A stretch of DNA of 64,000 nt from Fasciola hepatica (lineage: Eukaryota > Platyhelminthes > Trematoda > Plagiorchiida > Fasciolidae): positions 6,115,001 to 6,179,000 of the forward strand of contig CANUEZ040000168.1 of NCBI GenBank assembly GCA_948099385.1, read 5' to 3'. The position numbers were made by a program, and so were the translations under genes. The notes beneath the pieces are model-generated. The model was not told the DNA's origin and searched no databases. It worked only from the letters and a program-made list of their open reading frames with translations. Shown here piece by piece: positions 10,800 to 22,509 of this stretch (the stretch's first letter is position 1; each line of letters opens with the position of its first letter).

Positions 10800-12910
10800 G
10801 AGGTTAGAACAAAAGTAGACTGCGATCTGTGTGACAATCAACGGTGTTCGCCCAACTGATACGTTTTCTTGTGCACAGTCGCCCAGCTAGTTCGGTCATC
10901 TATGCACCGCAGAGCGCGACCAAGTTTACTTTAGGGAGAGAATGACTCAAGTCAAACAGTGCGTATAAATGCCTTTAGACATTTCATGCTCATCGATTTT
11001 AGAGTGTGACTACGGTAGCAGGACAATGGTCAGCAAAAGTAGTGTCTGGCAAAGTAGTTTTCCATAATAGGTGAACCATGGCTCCAAATGAAGCGAAGTG
11101 TTAAATAATGTGTCAGTATTTTCAACGTCTTTTGACCGCTGAGCTTGGCTTTTAGGTCGCAAACGTTTTTCCAGCAGTCGAGGTGACGTCGCCAGTTTGC
11201 AGGTAGCGATCTCCTTACTCATGTATGGAGCTCGCTCCCTGATTTGACCTTGAACTCTTGGATTACCCTGACTTCAGCAAGTCACTAACTATAAAAAATT
11301 ATACTAGAGTGCACTATAATTGTAAAGATTTATTGAATTTTGAACAGAGAAGTTCAGCTTTCCATATCCAGAAACTCCGGTAAACTGGTTTAGTCCAGAT
11401 CCCGTGCTTTCTATCCTGATTTGGTCTTGTATTCACCAAACCATTTGCTTGCTTTTCATGCACTGTCACCACTAAATTCCACGCCGACCATACCCCTTGG
11501 CTTCCTCATCCGAGTACCAATTTGTTGTTCAGTCATACTGCGTACGTAACCTTGCTCCCCACTGTTTTGAAATAATCCGCATCATAGTTGCCTGGGTTAT
11601 ATGCCGAGACACAAACGTTTGGACGTAATTATCTTTTCCTGCCGATCTGCCTTATCCGTGTGAATCACTGGACTTGGCCATCTCTCTATGATGTTGCACT
11701 TTCTCATAACCATGCTATTCCGCTAGTTCTTCACCCACGATTGTGTGAGTGTGTTCCCTCGAATCATTAATTCTCTCCTGTCAGCTGATTAGTCAAAAAG
11801 CCCCCATGAAAAAGGACGTGCTTTGTAAACCACTAGACTCGCTCCTGCAATGCCGTCTCGAGCGTTTCCTGTTTAAGATTGCTTGGGGGTCATGAAGCCT
11901 TTCTTGACTATATTGATTCTGTGGTCGGTTTGCCCACAGTTTGGGGAGTGTTATAGTTATCGTTTGGTCATCTGTCCCATGGTACACGTGGTAAAGCGAG
12001 CCGGTGTTCTCTGCCTTGGGACTAAGGGTTCGTTTATCTGCGAGTCACTCAATTACAGGACGACAATCCTGTATAATAATACTATACTATACTTATATCA
12101 ATGTACATTTAAATCAACATAGACTTCAAGGGGTCAATTTTCCGAAAGCAAAAGGCAGTGAAAAAGACCAAACGTTAACTGACTAAATTTAGAACTGCTC
12201 CGAAACGTTAGTAACTCGCTGAAGTCAGGGTCGTCCGAGAGGTCAAGGTCAAATCAGGCAGCAAGCTCGAAACGTTCGCGATCCAAAAGCCAAGCTCAAC
12301 AATCAGAAGCCGTTGAAAACCACCCACCTGAGCACAACCAAAACCAGTTTTCAAAAGTATTGAGGATGTATTAGTACGGGTTCACTGATTCCATTAAATG
12401 GCGGACAAATATACTGCGTTTTCTAACTTAAATAATCAAATTCACTCACGTTATTTTGACCGTCTGTTAGAAAACAACTTTATTGCAGGAGCTGCCTAAT
12501 GAACCACTTTATAAAAGCGAAGGATAATAAATCGTAGTCACAATTCAGCGTAAATATTGCAACTTCATTTTCTTAATATAATAACCATTGTATCAAGTTG
12601 GGCTTTTGTTTGCATTCTGAGAATCTATTCCACTAAAGGATGTACGTGGAATTTATGTTAAGCTCCGGATAGTAGATGTGACTAACTCCATGGAAAAGTA
12701 ATATATAATTCTGGAGATATACCCATACCGAAGTCATTATTCCACAAGAATAGTGGGTTTACCAGGGTCAGTTTTGGCAACCGTCACCTGAGCTGACCAG
12801 TCTTGTTCCCAAAGGGAACACTCACGTGCCGGGTGACTGGTGGCTGCAGTATAGTGTAAAGTAAGTAAACCAATACGGATTGTGCTACAGAATAAAAGAT
12901 AGCTTTGTGA
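10800..12910. other. Unassigned stretch
   Basis: Small frames occur at 11010-11222, 11588-11770, 11793-12186 and 12784-12978, but nothing is recognisable. A gtaaagtaagtaa tail-like motif near 12858 could be the end of an old non-LTR insertion. Confidence 0.4.
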
Positions 12911-12916
12911 AGTGAT

Positions 12917-13217
12917 TGTGGTGATTCAACAGCTGTCACACGTGATACGACCAGGTACAGCTTCATAACCACGTACACGGACGAGCCTCAACCAATCAGG
13001 ATCACCGCGGACAAGTCCAACAAAAGCTTCCCGTGATGGATCATCTTCGAGTTTACCAACTCTATTCTCTAATTTAATATATTTATACAAACCCACTCTG
13101 CAATACAACTAACGTGCTATTTCGCGGCCTTGGTCTTCTTGCTACTTCCGTTCGCGTAGTTCTGGGTGGGAGCAACTTCAAGACGGACTATCAATTCATT
13201 TTATCACGACTATTACA
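12917..13217 (+). mobile_element. Solo LTR of gypsy family 1 with target duplication
   Basis: A 301-bp unit starts TGTGGTGATTCA and ends TTACA, so it has TG...CA ends. It is flanked by GTGAT on both sides (12912-12916 and 13218-13222), a perfect 5-bp target site duplication. The same unit, also 301 bp, occurs at 37765-38065. A TATA-like taatatatttatac lies at about 13076, with ATTGG/CCAAT motifs upstream. No internal sequence lies next to it, so it is a solo LTR produced by LTR-LTR recombination. Confidence 0.85.
13074..13090 (+). promoter_or_regulatory. TATA-like element of the gypsy family 1 LTR
   Basis: The motif taatatatttatacaa is conserved at the same place in the LTRs at 12917, 37765 and 51294 (and, slightly changed, 44815). 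ATTGG-type motifs lie 20-80 bases upstream. It is the likely core promoter of the element. Confidence 0.5.
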
Positions 13218-13224
13218 GTGATCG

Positions 13225-14290
13225 ACTAAATTACATTGGTTGTGTAATCAAGTGGCGACTTCATAATATATTAGTGTACTGGGAAATGGGTAAGGCATGG
13301 AACCTGTAGACGCATGTGCTTAGATTTCGGTCAAGAAGCAATAATTCCAGTTACTAGTGTCTTCGGGTTTCACAGAATAGGAGATATTGGGTAAAAACTG
13401 AAACATATGAGCAGAGATTGGTTTACCGCTGAAATACTACTCCAATTTTTTCGTCAGTACGCAAATGAGGTATGGAACAGGATAATTCTTATGAATTTTA
13501 TTGCAAGAGGGGAAATGTCAACAAATTAATGTGTGTTTCCGGGTTCAGTCATCACGAATAAAACTAAGTGTGCAATGGGTCTGTATTGTCCAGATGTATC
13601 TTGTGGCCCAGCTTCATGTGAGACAATAATTGTCAAAAAGTTTAAAGATCAGCCCCTCAGTGAAGATTAAGGAAACACGAATGATTCTCATCAGGCAGTG
13701 CAATAATAGTTTGAAATATTGTTTCAGAAGATTGGGGTACTCTATGGTCGTCCGTCAGTTCCAATAAAAAAACGCTTTTATCTTCCGACCATCTTAGTTC
13801 AACGGTGCAAACCGCAACATTTATGCGGGATGCCAGGTGACCATGGTCGAAAACATTGTGCGAAGCGCATCGGTGCCGAAAGTTCTCTATAACTGAGTAT
13901 TCTGACTGACTCTTTTAGTGAGAAATCCGATTGGTTGATTTCTTTCCGTTCGGTAAAATCAACTTCTTTCAATAAACGCTTTTACACACCCGATGTACGG
14001 TGAATTTCAGCATGTACTTGATTTACAGTGGAATCCACAATAGAACATTTTGAGGTCTAATTGTATAGTGCAGGAGAAATTACGGAAGCAAAGTGAAGTA
14101 GTACACACATTTGGAATAATTTCGAAGGTGTTTAACCAGAAAGTTGATTACTTGGTAGTGGGTTACAGGCAAACGAAAATGGTAAGGGGCGAGGCTATTG
14201 CTTTATGTAGACGTGCATGAACGAAGTATCTTGAATTTTGAACTGGTGGAAGATAGGCAGGCAACTTTAGAGTGTGGAGTGAGGACAGGG
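13225..14290. other. Unassigned stretch
   Basis: No open frame above 60 codons and no recognised repeat or RNA gene. Confidence 0.5.
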
Positions 14291-14329
14291 GCTGGTGTCG
14301 GTTAGCAACCAATTTATGAATTCTTCAGA

Positions 14330-16520
14330 GCATCAGAAGGCTTCCTAATGACAAAGTTAAGAAGAAATTCTCTATTGATGTAGCTCCAGCGGGAGGCTGG
14401 TTTGCGATCCCGATCGATCGCACTGACAACGGTGATCGTCTCATCCAGTGGAGCTGTGACAACCGATTGTCTCTGGTATGTACGAACTTCTTCAATAGGA
14501 AGCGACATAGGCTGACATGGGGTTCTACTACGCCTTCACAACATGAGACTCAGATTAACCATCTTGCCTTTGGTCACCGCCGGCATGGATAAATTGAATT
14601 TTGTCGCTCTTTTCAGTCTATGCCCTCGGGCTTTGATCAAGCCTTGGCAAGTGCTCGCTTCTGTTTACGTCTCGTCCGTGATCGCACCCATGCCAAAGCC
14701 ACCCGTCTTGAGTAGTCACTTCTGCATGATAACGGACGATCTGCTTTTCTGGAAGAACTGTCTACACGGTTATCGATGCAGCCGGATATCCAGGACCCAG
14801 ATGAACGCTGGCAACAGATCAAGGAAGCCTTGTCTGCCACTTCCATTGCCACACAAAAAACTCCGGTTCAAGTGAGCCTAAAAACAGTGGATATCTTCTA
14901 TATTAAATGCTCTGTTGGATGCACACAAATCCGTTCCTCCGGATGCCACATTTATGGAAATGCGCAAATCCCTGAGAAACCAACTTACTAGGAGCCTGAG
15001 AAGTAAACGCAAGTAGCGGTCGATCGTGAAATGTATGCAAATTGAGAAAGCTGTCTCTATTGGCAACACTCGGAACCTTTACCGCTTGATCAGAAGTGCC
15101 AGTTCATGGAAGTTTGGTGTAAGTGGGCTTATCAGGGAACTGAAGGCTCACTGATTCACTCTCAGGGATGTATGCTGGACCTTTGGGTAGATCATTTTAA
15201 TGGTCAATTCAGTTGGCCCACTTCAACAGTGGAGCTTCCGAATATGGAGGTTATGCAAAGAGATAGGTTACTTAAAAAGGTACAAAGCCGCTGGACCGGA
15301 TGGATTGTCTCCACTTATTTTCAAGGTTGAAGGTAAAGCCTTGATTTCGGCGTTAAAAAAAATTCCCCAGGTAATCTGAATTAGTGAAAAGATTCCCAGA
15401 AAATGGTGTGAACCGGTGATTGTGCCGACTTGCAAGGAAGGTGACAGATTCTCTCGCGTAAACCTCAGAGGAATAAACTTGGTAAGTACCGCATCAAAAC
15501 TGCTCACCGGGCTTTTTTCTTCATCGATTATCCAGCGCCTGCACATCTTTCTGTTGCTTCGCAGTAAACTCTCCGACTTGGAATACGCGGACGATATTGT
15601 TCTTCTCGGTGAAGATCCAGGTAAGTAGCAAGCCTTCCTAGATAGCCTAAACAATAAAGTAACAACGTTTAGGATGCGTTTTGCTCCTTTAAGATGTAAA
15701 ATGCTGCTACAGGACTGCTTTGGCCCTACACCAAACGGTGTCTTAGCAGGGGAAGCCGTAGCTGAATTATATAGGTTTTTTACCTGGGTAGTCATATCTC
15801 ACCAGGTGGACAGATGTCGGATGAAGTATCATCGCGTATACAGAAGGGGAATTTTGCCTTTTTCAACCTCAGTCATCTGTGACACCGGTGTGACATCCGA
15901 CTATCTGTTAGGGGTCGAGTGTACAATGTGGCGGTTAGATCTGTTCTTTTATGCGGTTCAGAGATATGGCCGTTGAGAATATAAGAAAAGTGAAGATTGT
16001 CGGGTTTGAGAACAGATGTCTCCGTAACCCTGTTCGAATATGGTGGGAACACCACATTAAAACGATGGGTGTTGGGAACCAGAAATCAGTTTCTGGATCA
16101 AGCATTGAATCTAAACAGATTAAGGTGGATAAGACATGTGTTATGCATGCCCACCGATGGAATTCCTCGGCGTACTCTGTTTTTCGAGACAGGTAGTGGT
16201 CGAAAGATAGGTCAAGGTGGTCAGTCCGTTACACTGCAGAAAGGTATGAAAAATTTGACCAATTGACTTGGCTAAATAGGACGTGTTAGACTTCTAGGTT
16301 GGGGTTCAGGCGACCGGCCTATAAGACGGCTGGAGACAATGAGTGAAATGGTCAGTTGTTGTGGCCAGTGGCGTAGTTGTGTTCGGGTTCTTTCCTTGTC
16401 TTCGTGATTTCCACTTCTTACCTTGTTTTCGGACCTTTTTCACTTTATGCTTCTATTCTTTTTGTTCTCGACTCGACAATGCCAGAAGGTAGCAACTGAA
16501 ACCACAGCACAGAAGTGCGT
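14330..16520 (+). mobile_element. Internally deleted APE-type LINE (CR1-like)
   Basis: The order on plus is a degenerate endonuclease C-terminus (14410-14740), a linker with DERWQQIKEAL (14800), an RT amino-terminal segment with WKFGVS, HSQGCMLDLWVDHFNGQFSW (15110-15210) and KAAGPDG-like remains (15285), then EPVIVPTCKEGDR (15410). The catalytic motif follows as LEYADDIVLLGEDPGK (15580-15628). Between IIQRL and HIFLLLRSKL (about 15540) some 100 or more RT residues, including motif A, are missing. The C-terminal region (15950-16360) retains a VRIWWEHHIK-like block, a GGQSVTLQKGMKNLT-like block and LGWGSG. A pyrimidine-rich 3' UTR follows. Many stops and frameshifts make it dead. Confidence 0.75.
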
Positions 16521-16599
16521 GGTTTATGGCTGAGTGGACTGAACTGATCTGAGCAACGGAAAGAGCAATTTTGAAGCTGTGCTAAACAAAACGTGGTAC

Positions 16600-17175
16600 A
16601 GTCGGGAAGAAAGGGGTGCATGGAATCAGACTACATGATTCGTTTGCGTCCCAGTGCTACCAGGTTGCCCGGGCCAAAGTAGGTGGTTTTCTTAGGAGTT
16701 CACAACAGGAACCTTAAGTTGTCCAAAGCATACCTAACAAGACATCGGGACGAAATGCGGTGTCCGTAACCCACTGGGAGTCACTGATTGATTGCTCAGC
16801 TCATACTGCCTTCGAATAATGTCAGGTATCCTTGGTGTCCAGTACACCATTCCGCCATAAATGCCGGTGAGCATAGTGCTGTGTGCTTCGTATACTGTCC
16901 ATGGCTGGTTTGGAATCAGAGTTTTTCCGTCTCCCCTAGAAGTTCAATTAGTCATTCAACCCGGTGGATAGCGCCGGGCTTTCGCCTTCGTCCTCAAACT
17001 TTGGTGAAGACACCTCGGGCACTAGAAAACAGTGTGCAGAATTTCCTCAGCAGAATCTATTTTAGACCCGCGGTCACTTGAGAGCTTTTCCAGGGGCTTT
17101 CACGGCGAGTAGCCATCTTGAAGCCTGAGACACCCCCCCCCCCAACCCTACTGAGGCTTTTTTGCAAGCTGTTGC
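16600..17175 (-). mobile_element. LINE 5' UTR fragment, antisense
   Basis: It aligns along its length with 32300-32720, the 5' region of the minus-strand LINE at 29890-32730. Shared landmarks are atgctcagttca/ttgctcagctca, a gtacacc block, ggctttcg..ttcgtcctc, gcggtcacttg/gcacggtcacttgg, and gtagcc.tcttgaagcctg. It carries a C12-type homopolymer (about 17132-17142). No coding part remains next to it, and it abuts the 3' end of the plus-strand LINE at 14330-16520. Confidence 0.65.
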
Positions 17176-17179
17176 AAAT

Positions 17180-17937
17180 TGAAGTACAAGACACTGAGGT
17201 TTTCTAGTAGGAATGAGAAAAAAGAGAGCTTTCTTACTTCAGTAAAGACTCTTTCGACGTGACTAGTCCAACACATATTGTGAGTTAGATTAAGTCCTAG
17301 GTAACGGACGGAAGAAGCTTTTGGGAGATGTTGGCTTTCAATGGAAAGATATATAATTTTAATAAAGACAGATTAGTAGCGTGATCCACACTAAAGATCA
17401 AAAAACACGTTATAGCATTTTGGGAATTTTAGGGAAAGAGAACGGAAAGTAGATCAATAGCAAAGTTCATTCATACTAGTTTTGAAGGAAATTCAAAGTT
17501 CCATTCTTGTTTTAAGGGCATTCCGTCGCAGTACAGCAAGCGTATTTGTAGTCTATGAGATCTGGTGAAACGGATAGCTCACTAATACAAAAGTTTAGAA
17601 GAAATATTGATAGAGTGGCACCCTGGAAATCACTGAGGTAAACTTGAAGAGAAGACATGTATCCCCTACCACAAAAATTAAACGGCGTGCGATTCAAAAA
17701 ATAATCACCGTGGGTATTCAAAAGACGACCTTCAACCGCGCAGAATATTCTGTAGAGTACAGCTAAGAACGGAACCAAATGAGTTCATGTAGTCATGATA
17801 AATAAGTCTTACTCCAAAGCCACCGTGATCAAGAACATAAGCAACAGAAGTAAAAAAAAGTAGCTAACACCATCCAGGGTTGACAGAGAGGTTTTGTAGT
17901 AAAATTGTGTCGAGTCAGGAATCAGAATCAATACTTT
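17180..17937. other. Unassigned stretch
   Basis: One minus frame of 88 codons (17512-17778) without a recognised domain. AT-rich. Confidence 0.45.
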
Positions 17938-17990
17938 AAAGAACAACTACTAAAAATCCTTCCAAATGTTCTACGTGTTTTTTCAATTTG
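17938..17990 (+). repeat. Short repeat G, copy 1
   Basis: About 53 bases, with core ccttccaaat.ttctacgtg, also found at 19873-19925 in the same orientation. The two copies bracket the BEL/Pao fragment. Confidence 0.6.
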
Positions 17991-18960
17991 ACTTTGACGC
18001 TCACACTGCAGTTACTATCTTTAACTGATGGCGGGACCGTGGAAATTCTGGGAGCCTTTGCAATAGACAGCTTGCCAATGAGACCAGTCGACTCTATTAG
18101 ATCAATCGCCAAGAAATGGTCTCATCTCAAGGACATAGTGTTCGAAGAAGTGTCTACCACCAATGTTCATATACTAATTGGATGCAATGTACCAGAGGCT
18201 CATTGGGTGCTTCAACAGAGCATAAGCAATGGAAAAGAACCATTCGCTACGCGAACCACACTTGGCTGGACTCTTCTCGGATCCTTGAAGAACGAAGTTC
18301 AACAATTGGCATCATTAAATTGCTTAGTGGTTGCTGAGAGAAGTGCCTGTGTAGAAGACAACCAACTTTTTGATATTGAGTCGGACGGTCCATCTCAGGA
18401 AAGTGAATTTCACTCAAAAAAAGACCAGTCGGTGCTTTCAATGGTGAATTCAAAGACAGAACGTCACGATGAGCAACACGAAGTTGCTATACTTAAAAGA
18501 CCACCGTCAAACCACTTGTCAATAAATGGAGAAGTTGCCCGGAGGCGTTTGAAATATCTCAAAAAAGGACATTTTTGAGAAGCCCTGTTGAAAGTTGAAC
18601 ACCAGCAGGTCACGCAAAACAGCTTGCAATAAGCCGACCTAGTGGCAGTGTACTGTACCTGGGTGGAACTGCATGGCCGGCGGCGAAACAAAGTACGCAT
18701 TGCCAAAACAAAAACTGCTGAGCTGAAGTCACCATCCTTAAATGAACTCAAAATGACTGCATTGTTATTGTGTTTTAAGGTAGTAACAATGCTTAAAGAG
18801 AACTGTACCACCGTCGGACTGAGCTTTGCATATTGGACAGATCCTACAGTTGTGTTACATCACGGGATACGGAGGAAATGAAGAGAGTGTTCGAAACACC
18901 AGGAAGTTAATCCACTCGTAGCAGGAAACAGCGATGAAAATGCTGATGATTCGAGCTGAA
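17988..18960 (+). mobile_element. BEL/Pao pol remnant (protease region joined to RNase H)
   Basis: A 196-codon frame (17988-18578) carries the C-terminal part of a BEL/Pao protease region. It includes HILIGCNVPEAHW and TRTTLGWTLLGS, followed by an acidic linker and NHLSINGEVARRRLKYLKKG. The next block (18640-18880) reads as RNase H, ending in SFAYWTDPTVVLHH, which matches the conserved BEL/Pao Y.TDST.VLHYI motif. The whole reverse transcriptase between them is missing, so the copy has a large internal deletion of about 1 kb or more. No LTRs were recognised, although short repeat G flanks it. Confidence 0.75.
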
Positions 18961-19870
18961 AACCACATACAAAAGACAAAATAGTTTGCAGACCGCCTCG
19001 CGCTGAGTTGTTAAACATTCCATTCCATTTCATGCTCTACAACTATTCAACTGGACCCATTTTTCCTAAACAGTTGCAAAATGTACTGAGTTTCAGTTTT
19101 TTATCCAGCTTACACAGAGGTGAGAAGGAAAAATTCACCAAGATTTCACTTGAACAGTTCAAGTGAGGCTTATTAGCTAAAATCACATTGTGAGACTATT
19201 TCTGCGATTGAAGAAGAACATTTATTCACATTTCATACGGTACTGTTTGTCAAATATTTTGTACACGGAAAAACTCTGAAATACTCTGATAGGTGTCAGT
19301 ATTCGATCAGTTTCCGTGTTCATGTATGTTTCAATACTGTCCGTCGTATGCTTTTTTTCGAAGCTTATTCATAATCAGAAACCGGGTTTCAGTTCTTTCA
19401 GAAAATTTGGTGTGTCAATTTTATGTAATTCCACTGTCTCTTGACCTTTCAATTTTACGCGATATCTCATTGTCACTTGAGCGTTGCATCTACGTCCAAG
19501 TTCTGCGCTCACGTTTCTACACAAACTTAGTTTAGCCAATTTCTGCCATAATTGACTGCTTGAGGCACGTAGACTAAGCTCGTGCAGCAAAATGTTTTAC
19601 TCTGGAATGCCTTCATCTTGATCGTGCGTCTTACTGTGTGCGTAAGGGTTCTGATGAATATGCCAATCTCAAGTTGTGCAGCGGGATTTTGAATTGATTC
19701 CTTATGGATTGTGCAAATGATGACTAAGACGGAAACCTGTTTTACGTTCAGCTAACACAAAAAGTTAGTAATCACAGGCACGGACAATACGTTATAGGTA
19801 GGTAGCGTGAGAATCGTCACCCCATCTTGAACCGCACACAATTATTTTCGCGAAAGGATTTGGCCGGCAG
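18960..19870. other. Unassigned stretch
   Basis: Short frames at 19293-19590 are open on both strands but unrecognised. Confidence 0.45.
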
Positions 19871-19872
19871 TG

Positions 19873-19925
19873 TAAAGAACAAATACTGAAAGTCCTTCCA
19901 AATATTCTACGTGCTTTGTGAATTT
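19873..19925 (+). repeat. Short repeat G, copy 2
   Basis: Direct repeat of 17938-17990, about 1.9 kb downstream on the same strand. Confidence 0.6.
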
Positions 19926-19929
19926 GATT

Positions 19930-21045
19930 GTATTTGATATTAATTTGAAAAGCACGTCCATTCACCACACTTTTTCACGTTTGTTTATCCATGTGAGACA
20001 TTTGAATTTGGCTTTGAACCATTTCTGACTGTCGCGCTTGAGCCACAGAGCTTTAAACCTTTGGGTTTTACTGTGGAGTCTATTTGGCTGCATACTTGGG
20101 GTTTGTATATATTTGTACCTTTTGTGAATTTCAATTTAGTACCGTAGAAACTACGAATCAATCTTGTTCTGGTTTTGGGATTCGTTTGAATTGGCTACGC
20201 GTTGCTCGATTGGCGAGAACTGACTTACAAATACAATGATAAAATAATTCTTGTCCGGTTGCAGTCACACGTACAACGTAGACAGCCGGTCAATATTCCT
20301 CTCGTGGATGGACGTGCGCTTGCTTGGTACCGACTTCTAGTCGTGCTTCGGCGCCGAAAGTATTGACTGATCCATCTTTCCGCTTACCGACTGACCTCTC
20401 TTGTTTGCGCGTGTGAGCACATGTCTCTCAGCGCTTTCAATCGCTTTCTCATCCAATTTCTTGCTTGCTTATGAATTACAGGCCGGCTACTGTTTAGATG
20501 CATTTATTTTGTTACAAATAAATGAAGTGTAGCAAATACTCGTTCTGTTTCTGCTGATTACGAACATAACAAAATAGATCAGTCAAAAGGATATGAGCTC
20601 GAAATAGCAGGCTTTAAGTCACATCGGTGATGGTAAGTTGAATATTCAGCTGACATACTACAGCTTTAATGAGTGTGGATAGATTTTTACGAAGTAATGC
20701 CAGTTAAATTTGTACTCTCTTTCCATAGCTATACGGAACCATTTCAAGCAAAGGGAGGAGAACCTATCGAGTCTAAAATACTATATTTCAATGGGGCAAC
20801 ACTAGTCGTGGCCGCTCATTGGTTAATTCCGTTCGGTTTTGTGAGAATGATTGCGAGCAGTTGGTTGGATAATTTCGTTTCCCTTTATCATGAACTGATT
20901 GGGTCATCCAGCCGGTTCGCTGGTTAAAACCTTGGCCGAACGATCACGTGGCTGCCTGCTAACGGAACTAGACCGTTTGTCGACAGGGTGTCGGACCATA
21001 CCCTAACAGGGAATTATAGAAGGACACTGGCTAGCGACCTCAGAG
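19930..21045. other. Unassigned stretch
   Basis: A plus frame of 84 codons (20673-20927) has no recognised domain. The rest is T-rich and stop-dense. Confidence 0.45.
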
Positions 21046-21049
21046 TGTC

Positions 21050-21395
21050 TTCTGTCGGGTCTCGAAGCAAACTACCAAAGAAATCTACCCCCTCCCCCAA
21101 TGAAATGAACGAAGAAGACTCGAGTAGGTAGACAGATGCGATTGGGTATTCTATACGTCGTGGCACCGAAATAGTACCAACACGAGAAATAAACGGAAAG
21201 CATACCAACACAACGGCCAAGTGAAAACCGATCCCAGGTCGACAGAAACATCGAAAGGTCAGTTCATTAAAATGTAGGCAACTGAAGAAAAACTGCAGTC
21301 GAACTTAAGCGTCAGATAAGATCGTGGAGAAAATGAATCCAACATAATATCTGGAAAATGTTCATCTTCTCCGAACGACTGAGATCACTACAGAA
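21050..21395 (+). repeat. Dispersed repeat F, copy 2
   Basis: Same orientation as the copy at 10380-10790 and colinear with it over about 350 bases. It has more frame-breaking differences than copy 1. Confidence 0.6.
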
Positions 21396-21579
21396 TGTTA
21401 CGGAATAAAAATAGCCTAACGCGTGTATGTAGAAATCTGTAAAGACAAGGGTCGCCTTTTTCAAAGGTATAACTAAATGCGTCTGAACCATCGGAGGTAG
21501 CTATGGGTCGGTATCTCAAAGTAGTTGATGGAGTGGACTGAGGAAAATAAAGTTATTCGCTTTCACAATTTTTGTGGTG

Positions 21580-22260
21580 GAAAGTTGAACGTAAAAGACG
21601 GAAGACACTCCACGAACTTTTCGACGATTTCAGTGTGAAGCCGGACTGGATGGAAATGTGTTCAATATTTGACAGATTTTTCCTAAATGTATTGAAATCA
21701 GAGGAACTGCAGATGGTTTGGTACAGAACGACATCCTCTGTATACTTTTAAACATTAGCGGGGGAGTTGGGATGCACATCACTGGTGTAAGCGAAAAATA
21801 GGTAATTGGGAAGAAGGATTCTGTGGTGCACTGCGCAATTGTCAGCCAAGGGTTTGAAAGAATATTTTCTAATTTGAGGAACAATATCTTTTCAGTGAGG
21901 TTATTGTATAGCCAGATAAGCAATTGTTGTGGGATTCCAGAAGATTCTTTTTTGACGAGAAGCCGTGTCCGAGGAGTAGGTTCAAAAGCAGAAGGGTAAA
22001 CGAGGCAAAAACCTAACTGACTTTGCATTGTCATCCGAAGATTTGCTCAGAAGATGAACGAGGGAGGCTTTGTCGTCTATAGTGCACCTGTTTGGTTTAT
22101 ATGCAAACTGGAAGGTGTCATGGTGGAAGTCAACATGTGAGGCCATGCGGATAACTTTCTCAGTCAGTTTCAGCGTCGTAGACGTAATAAGGCTATTGAA
22201 CGAACGTGCTACGTGATAACTGTTAGAGAGATTTGTCTGGACATCTGTGAACTTGGTCAT
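21580..22260 (-). mobile_element. CR1/Jockey-like LINE reverse transcriptase remnant
   Basis: On minus from about 22200 the order is LKLTEKVIRMA, HHDTFQFAYKPNRCTIDDKA, LVHLLSKSSDDNAKSVRFL, PRTRLLV, SGIPQQLLIWLYNNLTE, LENILSNP, and then LFSLYTSDVH-like remains near 21780. This is the standard order of RT motifs 2-B in CR1/Jockey-type LINEs. Two main frames are used, and the region of the F/YADD box (about 21700) is degenerate. The fragment starts at the fingers and ends soon after the palm, so it is truncated at both ends. Confidence 0.75.
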
Positions 22261-22262
22261 CT

Positions 22263-22503
22263 ACTGGCACAGTCAGTCCACTTACTATGGAGATGAGTAC
22301 AAGTATTCTTTGCATATAGATGATGCTTTACTTTCATTTCCCTACTACCATCAAATTCGAATCCTTGAGAGTGTGCATGGACAAAGCGTTCATTTTGAGT
22401 ATCACAAGGGAATTCTTCGAAAGTTATTTCGTCGGCTAGTCCACGCTATGCTTCACAAAGAAGATGAGATCGCCGCACGAAAACTCACTATGGAGTGTAC
22501 AGG
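22263..22503 (+). CDS. Candidate internal exon, unknown protein
   Basis: A plus frame stays open for about 80 codons, from an acceptor-like ctactggcacag (AG at about 22261-22262) to TGTACAG|GTACGT, a good donor at about 22503. The peptide includes YKYSLHIDDALLSFPYY, VHGQSVHFEYHKGIL and EDEIAARKLTMECTG and matches no transposon family I know. The acceptor lacks a long pyrimidine tract and lies close to the edge of the minus-strand LINE, so it may be a chance frame. Function is unknown. Confidence 0.33.
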
Positions 22504-22509
22504 TACGTA

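Noticed and set aside
12926..13108. A 60-codon frame antisense to the LTR, intact at the same place in four copies (also 37774, 44824, 51327)
   Set aside because: The same DNA encodes the end of pol on the sense strand, and the copies are similar. Conservation of the antisense frame is best explained as a shadow.
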